DNA of 44,773 nt from an uncultured Opitutia bacterium (GCA_903855985.1 CAIOAO010000020.1:1-44773), one strand, 5' to 3'. Positions 17,580 to 26,485 are shown, counted from the stretch's first letter. Numbers and translations are program-made. Notes: generated from the letters alone by a model not told the origin.

Positions 17580-19748
17580 CTAGTGGCCGAGCCGCGACAG
17601 GAGCGCGTAGACCATCAGGCCCAGGATCAGCACGCCGATCCCGAGGAAGATGAAGCCGAGCGTCTTGTAGAGCGTCTTCCGCGTGGCCCAGTCACTGTGC
17701 AGGACGCGGTGTTCGTCGAGGCGGCCGCTGGCGACCAGGCGGTCGTACCACCGGCGGCGCTCCGACAGCATCTCGGTCTTCGAGATGTGGCCGGAGAAGA
17801 TCACCGTATCCATCGGGAACTTGTCGAAGCGGAAGTGCGTGTTGAAGAAATGGAAGGTGAAGATGAAGCCCGCGGCCAGCAGGGCCTCATCGGAGTGGAT
17901 CACAACCGCGATGTTGATCATCCAGCCCGGGAGGAAGAGCGTGAAGAACCGCGGGAACCAGAGTACCAGGCCGGAGAGGCCGATGATGGCGACGCCCCAG
18001 AAGACCGCGAGGTAGTCGAAGCGCTCCCAGTAGGTCCAGCGGTCCCACGACGGCTTCGGGCCGCGGCCGACGAACCATTTCACATGGGCGATGAAGTCGC
18101 GCCCGTCCTGCAGGGACGGCACCATGGAGTCGGGTCCGAAGACGCCGTTCCACACGATCCGCAGGGAGAACTTGCCGGTCACCGGGTCATGCATGGCCCG
18201 GCGGTTCCGCCACAGGTTTTGCACCACGTTGGTGATGTGCAGGGCGAAGTAGAGGAACGTCACCATCGCGGCGAGGTGGTGCAGCACGCGCGCGGCCTCG
18301 GGACCGCCGAGGAGGTTGAACAGGGTGTGGGCCCAGTCCGTGTAGTAGAACTTCAGCGGCATGCCGGTCAGCACGAGCATCAGGAAGCTCGTGACCACGA
18401 GCATGTGGAGGAAGCGCTCGTACGGGTTGAAGCGGCGGTACGTCTCGGCATCCGCATGGGCGGCGAGGCGCGCGGCGCGGAAGCCGGCGGGGTTGCGGAA
18501 GTAGGTGATGGCGAAGCGGGTGATCCAGAGCAGCGTGTGCAGGCCGAAGAAGGCGAACACGCTGACCAGCAGGGTGGTCATCGCCAGGTACACGGCGTTG
18601 AGCGCGGCGTAGTGCTTGCCGTCGGTGGGATCGGCGTGCGGCTGATACTGCGCAAACGAAGCGTTGGCGCCGTCGTGGCACTTGGCGCACGTGCCGACAA
18701 TGTTGGCGGCGGAAAGCTTGGAGTGGGGATCGGTGTGCTTGAGGATGTCGTGGTGGCCGTGGCAGTCGTAGCAGGCGGCGACCTCCGAGGCGGAGTTGGT
18801 CTTGCCGAGGAACATGGCCTTGCCGTGGTAGGTCTCGCGGTAGTTGGCGAGGCGCTCCTCGTGGCAGGCGCCGCACTTGGCGTCGCTGGTGGCCTTGAAG
18901 TGGGCGTTGCCGGGCCGCTCGATCTCGTGCGCGGTGTGGCAGTCGGTGCAGACCGGGCTCTTGCGCCCGTTCTTTTCCAGCAGCGTGCCGTGCACGCTCG
19001 CGGCGAAGGTCTTCTCGACGCCGATGTGGCAGGCGCCGCAGGTCTGGGCGAGCGCGGCGCGGCTGGTGTGCGCGGTGCTGTCCTTGATCGACTTGATGTC
19101 ATGCACCCCGTGGCAGTCGTTGCAGGTCGGGGAGACGTTCAGGCCCATCTGGTAGAGGCCCTGGCCGTGGATGCTGTCGCGGAAATGCGCAATGGCGCCG
19201 TTGTTCTTGAGCCCGAGCTTGGCGGCGTCGCCCTCGTGGCATTTGGCGCAGGTCGCCAGCAGGTTGAACTTTGCGACCGGGGAGTCGGTGTGCTTCACCG
19301 GCAGGAGCGTGTGGGCGTCACCGTGGCAGGCGGCGCAGTTGGCGGCGGCGGCGCGGCCGTTGACGCGGGTCACGCCGTGGATGCTCGTGGCAAACTGGGC
19401 GGCGGCGCCCGCGTGGCAGGAGGCGCATTGCGCGGGCGGGAGCTTCGAGTCGTGCGGCGTCTCCTTGAGCGTGGCGTGGCAGTCCACGCAATTGACGCCG
19501 GCGTGGACGGACTTGGCGAAGAGCTCGGACCGGACGCCGATCCATACGGCCGCCTCGTCCTTCTTGCGCGGCTTGAACTCCGCCTCATGGCAGTCGAGGC
19601 ATTCGGAATTGGCGACGGCGGGCGGGGCGGTCACCACGGTGGCGTGATTGGCCGCGGCCGGGGTGGCGGGGGCTGCGACGGTGACCGGGACGAATGGGGT
19701 CAGCAGGGCGAGGGTGGGCCAGAGGCAAAACCGGGAGAGCGCTTTCAT
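17580..19748 (-). CDS. CbcL-like fusion: 11-haem cytochrome c domain plus cytochrome b (HydC/FdnI-type) domain
   Basis: 722 residues from the ATG at 19748. A signal peptide (about 1-26) is followed by a periplasmic domain with eleven CXXCH sites between about residues 50 and 375 (CLDCH, CVDCH, CASCH, CAACH, CAKCH, CNDCH, CGACH, CTDCH, CGACH, CYDCH, CAKCH). The last 330 residues hold five or so membrane helices with haem-b ligand histidines in FLHMLVV, VLHHLAAM, FALHITN and VIHSDEA, as in HydC/FdnI cytochromes. This fusion is the architecture of Geobacter CbcL, an inner-membrane quinol oxidase for low-potential extracellular electron transfer. The Geobacter protein, as I recall, has fewer c haems. 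Its own promoter with a 21-bp repeat pair lies immediately upstream. Confidence 0.9.
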   Translation of the reverse strand: MKALSRFCLWPTLALLTPFVPVTVAAPATPAAANHATVVTAPPAVANSECLDCHEAEFKPRKKDEAAVWIGVRSELFAKSVHAGVNCVDCHATLKETPHDSKLPPAQCASCHAGAAAQFATSIHGVTRVNGRAAAANCAACHGDAHTLLPVKHTDSPVAKFNLLATCAKCHEGDAAKLGLKNNGAIAHFRDSIHGQGLYQMGLNVSPTCNDCHGVHDIKSIKDSTAHTSRAALAQTCGACHIGVEKTFAASVHGTLLEKNGRKSPVCTDCHTAHEIERPGNAHFKATSDAKCGACHEERLANYRETYHGKAMFLGKTNSASEVAACYDCHGHHDILKHTDPHSKLSAANIVGTCAKCHDGANASFAQYQPHADPTDGKHYAALNAVYLAMTTLLVSVFAFFGLHTLLWITRFAITYFRNPAGFRAARLAAHADAETYRRFNPYERFLHMLVVTSFLMLVLTGMPLKFYYTDWAHTLFNLLGGPEAARVLHHLAAMVTFLYFALHITNVVQNLWRNRRAMHDPVTGKFSLRIVWNGVFGPDSMVPSLQDGRDFIAHVKWFVGRGPKPSWDRWTYWERFDYLAVFWGVAIIGLSGLVLWFPRFFTLFLPGWMINIAVVIHSDEALLAAGFIFTFHFFNTHFRFDKFPMDTVIFSGHISKTEMLSERRRWYDRLVASGRLDEHRVLHSDWATRKTLYKTLGFIFLGIGVLILGLMVYALLSRLGH

Positions 19749-19791
19749 GGGAGGATGCCAGAGCATGCTCCCATTACCCAGACCCTGCTCC

Positions 19792-19825
19792 GCGGGGTTT
19801 GGCCGAACGCACGCGTTTCTTGGTC
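19792..19825 (-). promoter_or_regulatory. 21-bp-spaced repeat pair upstream of the CbcL-like gene
   Basis: Perfect core half-sites lie at 19792-19804 and 19813-19825, with plus-strand TTG at 19799 and 19820. A weaker third copy begins near 19835. A -10-like catgct lies at 19767-19762, which would give a leader of only about 7 nt before the ATG at 19748. Confidence 0.62.
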
Positions 19826-19911
19826 TGTGCGCGCTCCGGCCTTGGCTCCGCTAATGCCTGTTTCACCCGCGATGCGGCGTGGGTGTCGGAGGGTGGTGGG
19901 CTTGCCCGCGA

Positions 19912-19933
19912 GGTGGCGCGCGAGCGCGCCACC
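19912..19933. terminator. GC-rich hairpin after the ImcH-like gene
   Basis: A perfect 10-bp stem with a 2-nt spacer (19912-19921 with 19924-19933) lies between the stop of the ImcH-like gene (19968) and the CbcL-gene promoter. It has no T-run. A related sequence (GTGGCG...CGCGCCAC) occurs near 38927-38949, so it may also be a small dispersed repeat. Confidence 0.4.
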
Positions 19934-19967
19934 CACGGAGAAACACGCAACCGGCCGCCGGTTTGGC

Positions 19968-21461
19968 TTATTTCTGGATGCCGCCGTTGTGGCAGTCCGA
20001 GCAAGTCAGGTCGGAATCAACCTCGCCGCCCGGGTGCTTGAAGGTCTGGCCCCGCGCGTTAAGCAGTTCGAACTCCGAGCCCTTGCCCTGCGCCAGGATG
20101 GTATGGCAGGAGGAGCAATCCGAGGAGCGCACGGCCTCGCCGGCGGAAGTCTTGTGCTTGTCGTCATGGCAGCGGAAGCAGCCGGGCCAGTCCTTGTGAC
20201 CGATGTTATTGGGATAAACCCGCCAGTCGGCCTTCCGCTCGGGGAAGATGGAAACGGCGTAGATCTTCTGCACCTCGGCGATGGCGGCGGGCAGGCTGGG
20301 GGCGCCGGTGTACTTTGCGCGCAGGTAGTCGGCGATCTTTTGGGCGGCCTCCGGGCCGGTGGTGATCTCGGGCTGCATCATCGCCTTGACCGCCTCGCGC
20401 TTGATGTTGGGGAGGTTGGCCGGGAGCGTGCCGGCGGTGAGGGCGGCCTCGACGGCATCGTTGGCCGTGGGGAAGACATGGGCGGGGCGGTTGTGGCAGT
20501 CCATGCAGTCCATCGTGCGGATGGAGCCGGCGGGCGGCTCGCCCTTGAAGGATTCCATGCGGTAGACCCGGGACGTGCCGTCTGTCTTGTTGGTCACGCG
20601 CGTCCACGGAATCTCCTGCCGCTTGTCGTCGGTGGCGTAGTATTCGACCTTGGCGTTCTGGTTCACGTGCCAGTGGATGCCGCCGGCGGGGGCGCCGGGG
20701 CTGGTGGTGTTCACCCGCAGCAGCAGGCGCACGCTGTAGGGGGTGTTGGCGCGGTCGGACAGGAAATGGGAGAAGCTGACGTCAATGTTGCCGTGGAATT
20801 TCTCGGGCCAGTGGCACTTTTCACAGATGTCCTGGGCGGGCCGGAGGTTCTTGAGCGGGGTGCCGATGGGGCGGCTGTAGTTGTTCAGCGTATAGGCGAT
20901 GAGCTGGTGGGTGCCGTTGATCTTCGCCTTGATGAACCATTCCGCGCCGGAGCCGATGTGGCAGTCCACGCAGTCCACGCGGGCATGGGCGCCGCGCTGG
21001 TAGGCCACGAACTCGGGGTTCATGGCGCGGTGGCAGACCTGGCCGCAGAACTGGACCGACTCGGAATAGTGGTAGGTTTGGTAGCTGCCGAAGGCGCTGA
21101 GCATGACGAAGCCGATGGCGCCGATCATGAAAAGGATGAGGCTGCGGCGCTGCGCGGGGTTGGAAAAATTCAGCCGCCACTTGTCGGGCACCGTCGCGGC
21201 ATGCTTGATCATCCAGCGGCGTTGCGCCCACGCCCCGAAGAACACCATCACGAGGCCCGTGATCAGGAATCCGGGTGCGACGATGTAGGTGAAGATGCCG
21301 AGGTAGGGGTTCTTGTCACCCTGCGTGAAATCCATCCACACCAGGAGCGCGAAGGAGAACAGCGCGCCGATGGCCAGCACACCGCCGATGGCGCTAATCC
21401 AGTTGTTGAAGGCGGAGCGGGGCGTCGGCGGGGAATTCGTCGGAGGCGTGGATTCGGACAT
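19968..21461 (-). CDS. ImcH-like inner-membrane heptahaem cytochrome c (NapC/NrfH-type)
   Basis: 497 residues. Three membrane helices (about residues 22-45, 55-78 and 110-130) precede a NapC/NrfH-type start, FCGQVCH (a CX3CH haem site) then MNPEF. Six CXXCH sites follow: CVDCH, CEKCH, CMDCH, CFRCH, CSSCH and CSDCH. Seven haems, three helices and about 500 residues match Geobacter ImcH, which draws electrons from menaquinol for high-potential extracellular acceptors. It is second in an operon after a monohaem cytochrome (gap about 100 bp). Assignment by architecture is strong; function in this organism is inferred. Confidence 0.88.
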   Translation of the reverse strand: MSESTPPTNSPPTPRSAFNNWISAIGGVLAIGALFSFALLVWMDFTQGDKNPYLGIFTYIVAPGFLITGLVMVFFGAWAQRRWMIKHAATVPDKWRLNFSNPAQRRSLILFMIGAIGFVMLSAFGSYQTYHYSESVQFCGQVCHRAMNPEFVAYQRGAHARVDCVDCHIGSGAEWFIKAKINGTHQLIAYTLNNYSRPIGTPLKNLRPAQDICEKCHWPEKFHGNIDVSFSHFLSDRANTPYSVRLLLRVNTTSPGAPAGGIHWHVNQNAKVEYYATDDKRQEIPWTRVTNKTDGTSRVYRMESFKGEPPAGSIRTMDCMDCHNRPAHVFPTANDAVEAALTAGTLPANLPNIKREAVKAMMQPEITTGPEAAQKIADYLRAKYTGAPSLPAAIAEVQKIYAVSIFPERKADWRVYPNNIGHKDWPGCFRCHDDKHKTSAGEAVRSSDCSSCHTILAQGKGSEFELLNARGQTFKHPGGEVDSDLTCSDCHNGGIQK

Positions 21462-21562
21462 GGCGAAAGGGGATCAGCGCTAGGCGGGTGGGGGATGGGT
21501 GGACGGGAAACCCCGCCGGCGGAATGCGACGGCGGGGTCGGTCGAAAAACAGGCGGAAGGGA

Positions 21563-21898
21563 TCAGGCCTTGAACTTCCGGATGTAGGCGACGAGGTCCT
21601 GGACCTCGGCGGGCGTGAGATCCGAGTAGGCCTTCATCTTCTCCTTGCCGGTCTTGTCCTTGTAGCCGTCCACAATGACCTTGGCCATGTCCTCGTCCTT
21701 CAGGTCGGCCTGCACCTTGGCATCCGTATAGTCCTTCAGGGAAAGTTTCTTGCCGACCTTGGTCAGGCCCTTGCCGTCGGCGCCGTGGCACTTCGTGCAG
21801 AGGTTTTCCCAGTTTTCAGAGGCGGGAGCGGCATAGCCGAGGGCGGAGCCGAGGAGGAAAAGGAGGCTGACCGCCGTGATTTTGGAGCTGATTTTCAT
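21563..21898 (-). CDS. Periplasmic monohaem cytochrome c (class I), ImcH operon
   Basis: 111 residues. A signal peptide (about 1-24, ending GYAAP) precedes one CTKCH haem site near residue 34, and a probable axial Met lies in KEKMKAYSDLTPAEVQDL. Length, motif spacing and the GADGKG...KVGKKL stretch make it a paralogue of the cytochrome at 7287. Each heads an operon for a different inner-membrane quinol-oxidising module, which suggests a dedicated periplasmic carrier for each. A 21-bp repeat pair lies about 100 bp upstream. Confidence 0.9.
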   Translation of the reverse strand: MKISSKITAVSLLFLLGSALGYAAPASENWENLCTKCHGADGKGLTKVGKKLSLKDYTDAKVQADLKDEDMAKVIVDGYKDKTGKEKMKAYSDLTPAEVQDLVAYIRKFKA

Positions 21899-21973
21899 GA
21901 TGGGTGAGTTGATTTTTTTGAACTGAAATCTGCCGGTCGCAGGGCGCCGGACGTTTCGCTATGGGGAGAACTT

Positions 21974-22032
21974 AGCACAATTGGGGCCCAGCGGCTGCGC
22001 ATCGCTTGCGGAGCTTCACGCAAAGCTTGCAC
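21974..22032 (-). promoter_or_regulatory. Repeat pair plus extra half-site upstream of the ImcH operon
   Basis: Perfect core half-sites lie at 21999-22011 and 22020-22032 (TTG at 22006 and 22027, 21 bp apart). An AATTG-containing third copy lies 25 bp nearer the gene (TTG at 21981). The 25+21 arrangement recurs at hupE. A -10-like taagtt lies at 21974-21969, giving a leader of about 64 nt. Confidence 0.65.
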
Positions 22033-22108
22033 AGGAGATTAGGGGAATTCATCGGACGGGCTGGATTTTAGTGGAGCCCGGGGTGGGGGCTCGCTTTTTG
22101 AGGGATTT

Positions 22109-22142
22109 TCGCAAGGAGTGGGCACAGCTGCGCAAGAAATGC
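22109..22142 (+). promoter_or_regulatory. 21-bp-spaced repeat pair upstream of the lipoprotein-ccsBA operon
   Basis: CAA triplets at 22112 and 22133 are 21 bp apart. The proximal half-site is a perfect core match; the distal one has GG for GC. The -10-like catact lies at 22167-22172. The predicted start near 22179 leaves only 6 nt before the ATG at 22185, which favours the ATG at 22242. Confidence 0.6.
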
Positions 22143-22241
22143 GCAGTCGTCCGGACTGACTTAGGTCATACTGTCAACCGCACCATGTCACGGTTCCAAT
22201 TCTCCCTGCCCCGGTCCCTCGTTTTGCCAGGGCGCACCTCA

Positions 22242-23387
22242 ATGTTGGGTCTCACCGCCCGTTCGTCCGGCCTGCTCCGGACCCTGCTCCTCGCCCTTCC
22301 GCTGGTCGTGGGAGCCTGTCGCGAGGGCAAGATCGAGGACTATCGCATTGCCAAGGAGTCCGATGCCCCGGCGCCCGCCGCCGGTCCCGCCGCCGCGGCG
22401 ATGCCGCCGGCCGGGGCTCCGGGCGCCGAGCACTCCACGCCGTTTTTGACCTCCCGGCCCGGCACCGCGCTGGTTTGGACCGCCCCCGCGGCGTGGAAAA
22501 AGAAGCAGAATTCGTCCATGCGCAAAGGCAGCTACACCGTGGGCGAAGAGGGCACCGGCGCCGACATGGCGATCACGGCCTTTCCCGGTGACGTCGGCGG
22601 CGACCTCGCGAATGTGAACCGCTGGCGCGGCCAGGTCGGGCTGGCCCCGATTGCGGACACCGAGTTGTCGGGGGCCCTGACGCCCCTCGAGGCCAATGGC
22701 CTGAAGATCGAGTACGTGGACCTGCTCGGCGGCACGCCGGAGCAACCGGTCCGCATGCTGGGCGCCTTGGTGCCGTACGACGGCTCCACGTGGTTTTTTA
22801 AGCTCACCGGTCCCGCGGCGCTGGTCGCGAAGGAAAAATCCGCCTACCTCGAGCTGCTCCGCTCGGTGAAGTCCGCGCCGACCCCGGCCGCCGACGCCTC
22901 CGCCCCGACGGCTGCCACCCCTCCGGTCTCCGACATGGCCAGTGCCGCCGTCCCCACGGCCGGCGGGCCCGGTCTCAAGTGGGTGGCGCCCGCCCATTGG
23001 CAGAGCAAGCCCGCCTCCGGCATGCGCAAAGCCACGTTTATGGCCCCGGGCGACGCCGGGACGTTTGCCGAGCTTTCCGTGACGGCTTTCCCCGGCGCCG
23101 TCGGGGGCGAACTCGCGAACATCAACCGCTGGCGCGGCCAGCTGTCGCTGCCGCCGCTGGCCGAGGCTGAGCTGGCGGGGGCGATCACGCGCGAAACCGT
23201 CCACGGCCTCGCCGTGACGCTGGTGGACCTCACCGGCGGCCCCGCCGACAAGCCCGTGCGCCTGCTCGGCGCGATCGTGCCGCACGAAGGCGCGAACTGG
23301 TTCTTCAAGTTTACCGGCCCGCCGCCGGTGGTGGCCAAGGAACAGGCCGCCTTCCTCGAATTTGTGCACTCCCTGCAGGCTCCCTGA
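22242..23387 (+). CDS. Lipoprotein with tandemly duplicated domain, upstream of ccsBA
   Basis: 381 residues from the ATG at 22242; an in-frame ATG at 22185 would add 19 residues. A signal peptide ends in LPLVVGAC, a good lipobox. After an Ala/Pro linker come two copies of a domain of about 130 residues. Each runs W.AP..W......MRK, then AFPG.VGG.LAN.NRWRGQ, then PVR.LGA.VP......WFFK.TGP, clearly an internal duplication. No known family is recognised. It ends 5 bp before ccsBA, so an envelope role in cytochrome c maturation, perhaps haem or apocytochrome handling, is suggested by position alone. Confidence 0.85.
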   Translation: MLGLTARSSGLLRTLLLALPLVVGACREGKIEDYRIAKESDAPAPAAGPAAAAMPPAGAPGAEHSTPFLTSRPGTALVWTAPAAWKKKQNSSMRKGSYTVGEEGTGADMAITAFPGDVGGDLANVNRWRGQVGLAPIADTELSGALTPLEANGLKIEYVDLLGGTPEQPVRMLGALVPYDGSTWFFKLTGPAALVAKEKSAYLELLRSVKSAPTPAADASAPTAATPPVSDMASAAVPTAGGPGLKWVAPAHWQSKPASGMRKATFMAPGDAGTFAELSVTAFPGAVGGELANINRWRGQLSLPPLAEAELAGAITRETVHGLAVTLVDLTGGPADKPVRLLGAIVPHEGANWFFKFTGPPPVVAKEQAAFLEFVHSLQAP

Positions 23388-23392
23388 CCATC

Positions 23393-26300
23393 ATGAAGAA
23401 CCTCGCCACCCTCCTTCGCGATGCCCGCGACCTGATCGTCTCGCTCAAGCTGACGGTCGTCCTGATCCTGTTCTCCATCATCCTCGTCCTGGTCGCCACG
23501 CTGGACCAGGTGAACCTCGGCATCTGGGTGGTGCAGCAGAAGTACTTCAACACCTTCGTGGTTTTCTGGAAGACGGGGAACATGTCGCTCGCGATCTTTC
23601 CCGGCGGCTACACCATCGGCGGGCTGCTGCTGCTGAACCTGCTCGCGGCGCACTTCTACCGCTTCAAGCTCACCTGGCGGAAGCTGGGCCTCTGGCTCAC
23701 CCACGCCGGCCTCATCCTCCTGCTCGTCGGCCAGCTCCTCACCGGGCTCATGCAGGACGAGTACCAGCTGCGCCTCGACCAGGGGCAGACGAAGAATTTT
23801 TCCGAGAGCTACCGCAACGTCGAGCTGGCGATCACGGACACGTCCGACCTGAAGTACGACGAGGTCATCGCGATTCCCGAGGACCGGCTGGTGCACAAGA
23901 CCCCGATCCAGCACCCGCGGCTGCCCTTCCGCGTCGCGGTGAAAACCTACCTCCCCAACGCCACGTTGCAGATGGGCCTCCCGCCGGCGGGCACCGCTGA
24001 CACCACGGCGACGCAGGGCGTCGGCCCGCAGATCCTCGCGACCCTGCAGCCGCTCACCTACAAGCAGGACGAGCGCAACATCCCCGCGGCCTACGTCGAG
24101 CTGACCGGCCCGGAGGGCGTCATCGGCACCTGGCTCGTGTCACCGTTCCTCGACGACCCGCAGCACTTCACCGCGGGCGGCCGCAGCTGGAAGATCGCGC
24201 TGCGGTTTGCGCGGCACTACCAGCCGTACTCGCTCACGCTGCTGAAGTTCAGCCACGACAAGTACGCGGGCACCGACATCCCGAAGAATTTTTCCAGCCG
24301 CCTCCGCCTCACGACGCCCGACGGGCGTGATGACCGCGACGTGCTGATCTACATGAACAACCCGCTGCGCTACGCCGGGCTCACGTTCTACCAGGCGGGT
24401 TTCCAGAACAACGACATGACCACCGTGCTCCAGGTGGTGCGCAACCCGAGCTGGCTGATCCCGTACATTGCCTGCGGGGTGATGACCCTCGGCCTGGTCC
24501 TGCAGTTCGGCCTGCATCTGGTCGGCTTCATCGGCAAGCGCCGCGCCCTCGCGGCCGGGTCGCGCGGAGCGGCCCCGGGCGCCGCCGTGCCCGCGGTGAA
24601 GGTCCCTTGGACCCCCGCGCGGCTGTTTCCCTGGGTGACCCTGGGCGTCGCGGTCGTGATCGTGATTTTCTCATTGTTTCCGCCGGGCGCCTCGCGCGAG
24701 TACGACCTCGCGGGCTTTGGCCGGCTGCCGACGCTCGTCAACGGCCGCATCAAGCCGCTCGACACCGTCGCCCGCACCTCGCTGATGGTCCTGCAGGGGC
24801 GCCAGCGCGTGAAGGCCGGTGACGGCCGTTCCGTCAGCCCGGAGGAATGGTTGCTGGATGTGCTCTACCGGCCCGAGCAGGCCAACGCCTATCGCGTGTT
24901 CAAGATCGTGCACCCGGATGTGCTCACGCTGTTCAACCTGACGCTGGAGGACGGGACGTCCGAGTTGCGCTTCACGTTCAACCAGCTGGTCAAGGGCCTG
25001 CCCGAGCTCGACCGGCAGGCGAAACTCGCGGACTCGGTCGAGTCCGCCCTGCGCAATTCCTTCCAGCGGGGGGTGATCCAGCTGCGCGACAACATTGTCC
25101 TCTACGAGAGCCTCGGCGACAGCGTGGTTGCGCCGGGCGTGGACGACTTCCTCGGCCACCTGGCCCATTTCAATGAAACCGCCCCGGCCGGACTGGCGGC
25201 GGTCAAGGCCAAGCAGGCGGGGCAGCCCCATGATGCGGCGGCCGCCGCAGCCCTGCTCGAGCTGAGCAACACCTTCTCCAGTTTGGAGAGCCTCGCGTAT
25301 CTGCGCCCGATTCCCCCTGCGACGGGCAAGACGGATCCGAAGGGGTGGATGAATCTCGGTGCCGCGCTGCATCAAAGCCTGGAACGGGGACGGCTTGACG
25401 GCGCGTCGGCCACCTATGTCGCGCTGGGCCTCGCTTGGCGCGACCAGCAGCCGGCAAAATTCAACGCGCTGGTGCACGAGTACCGGACGTCGCTCGAGCC
25501 CGAAATCCCTGGTTTCCTGTCGAAGGTGGACCTCGAGGCGCGCTTCAACATCGCCCAGCCCTTCTACACCAGCACCATTCTGTACGTGTTGGCCTTCCTG
25601 CTCGCGGTCTTCTCCTGGCTCAAGTGGCCGGAGGCGCTGGGCCGCGCGGCGCTGTGGCTGACCGGGCTTGCGTGGGTGCTGACCACCGCCGGCATCCTGA
25701 CCCGCATGTGGCTCGAGGGCCGCCCGCCGGTGACCAACCTTTATTCGTCCGCCCTGTTCATCGGCTGGGCCGCGGTCGCGCTGTGCCTCCTGCTGGAGGT
25801 CACCTACCGCAACGCGATCGGGAGCGTGGCCGCGGGGCTGATCGGGTTTGCCACGCTGCTGATTGCCCACCACCTGGCGCTCGGCGGCGACACGCTCGAG
25901 ATGATGCGCGCCGTGCTCGACTCGAACTTCTGGCTGGCGACGCACGTCGTCACCGTGACGCTCGGCTACTCGGCGACGTTCCTCGCGGGCTTCCTGGCCC
26001 TGATCTACGTCATCCGCGGGGTGTTCACCCGCTCGCTCGATGCGGCCACGGCGGATTCGCTGAACCGCATGGTCTACGGCATCGTCTGCTTCGCCACGGT
26101 GCTGAGCTTTGTCGGCACGGTGCTGGGCGGCATCTGGGCAGACCAGTCCTGGGGCCGCTTCTGGGGCTGGGACCCGAAGGAAAACGGCGCGCTGATCATC
26201 GTCCTGTGGAACGCGCTCATCCTGCACGCCCGCTGGGGCGGCCTGATCAAGGCGCGCGGCCTCATGGCGCTGGCGATCTTCGGCAACATCGTGACGGCCT

Positions 26301-26470
26301 GGAGCTGGTTCGGCGTCAACATGCTCGGCGTCGGCCTGCACAGCTACGGCTTCATCGACGCCGCGTTCTGGTGGCTGCTGGCCTTTGTCGCCAGCCAGCT
26401 GGCCTTCATCGCGGTGACCGGTCTGCCGCTCCCGAGCTGGCGGAGTTTTAAGTCAGCCGGAGCGGCTTGA
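23393..26470 (+). CDS. ccsBA: Fused cytochrome c synthase CcsBA (ResB-CcsA)
   Basis: 1025 residues, a natural fusion of the two system II cytochrome c maturation proteins. It exports haem and attaches it to CXXCH sites outside the inner membrane. The N-terminal ResB part (about 1-430) has early helices (SLKLTVVLILFSIILVLVA), a large periplasmic domain and the FYQAGF segment. A periplasmic linker follows, then the CcsA part (about 725-1025). That part has the tryptophan-rich WWD-type motif WGRFWGWDPKENGALI and conserved histidines in ATHVVT and HSYGFID. The abundance of c haems in this window explains its presence. It shares the regulated promoter at 22109-22172. Confidence 0.95.
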   Translation: MKNLATLLRDARDLIVSLKLTVVLILFSIILVLVATLDQVNLGIWVVQQKYFNTFVVFWKTGNMSLAIFPGGYTIGGLLLLNLLAAHFYRFKLTWRKLGLWLTHAGLILLLVGQLLTGLMQDEYQLRLDQGQTKNFSESYRNVELAITDTSDLKYDEVIAIPEDRLVHKTPIQHPRLPFRVAVKTYLPNATLQMGLPPAGTADTTATQGVGPQILATLQPLTYKQDERNIPAAYVELTGPEGVIGTWLVSPFLDDPQHFTAGGRSWKIALRFARHYQPYSLTLLKFSHDKYAGTDIPKNFSSRLRLTTPDGRDDRDVLIYMNNPLRYAGLTFYQAGFQNNDMTTVLQVVRNPSWLIPYIACGVMTLGLVLQFGLHLVGFIGKRRALAAGSRGAAPGAAVPAVKVPWTPARLFPWVTLGVAVVIVIFSLFPPGASREYDLAGFGRLPTLVNGRIKPLDTVARTSLMVLQGRQRVKAGDGRSVSPEEWLLDVLYRPEQANAYRVFKIVHPDVLTLFNLTLEDGTSELRFTFNQLVKGLPELDRQAKLADSVESALRNSFQRGVIQLRDNIVLYESLGDSVVAPGVDDFLGHLAHFNETAPAGLAAVKAKQAGQPHDAAAAAALLELSNTFSSLESLAYLRPIPPATGKTDPKGWMNLGAALHQSLERGRLDGASATYVALGLAWRDQQPAKFNALVHEYRTSLEPEIPGFLSKVDLEARFNIAQPFYTSTILYVLAFLLAVFSWLKWPEALGRAALWLTGLAWVLTTAGILTRMWLEGRPPVTNLYSSALFIGWAAVALCLLLEVTYRNAIGSVAAGLIGFATLLIAHHLALGGDTLEMMRAVLDSNFWLATHVVTVTLGYSATFLAGFLALIYVIRGVFTRSLDAATADSLNRMVYGIVCFATVLSFVGTVLGGIWADQSWGRFWGWDPKENGALIIVLWNALILHARWGGLIKARGLMALAIFGNIVTAWSWFGVNMLGVGLHSYGFIDAAFWWLLAFVASQLAFIAVTGLPLPSWRSFKSAGAA

Positions 26471-26485
26471 TCGTCAACGGCCAGT

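Noticed and set aside
19746-19774. Hairpin covering the CbcL-like start codon, considered as a translation-control element
   Set aside because: The predicted transcript start near 19755 lies inside it, so the full hairpin would probably not be in the mRNA.
16965-21587. A 1540-codon plus-strand open frame
   Set aside because: It runs antisense across the radical-SAM, CbcL-like and ImcH-like genes and has the compositional look of a shadow frame.
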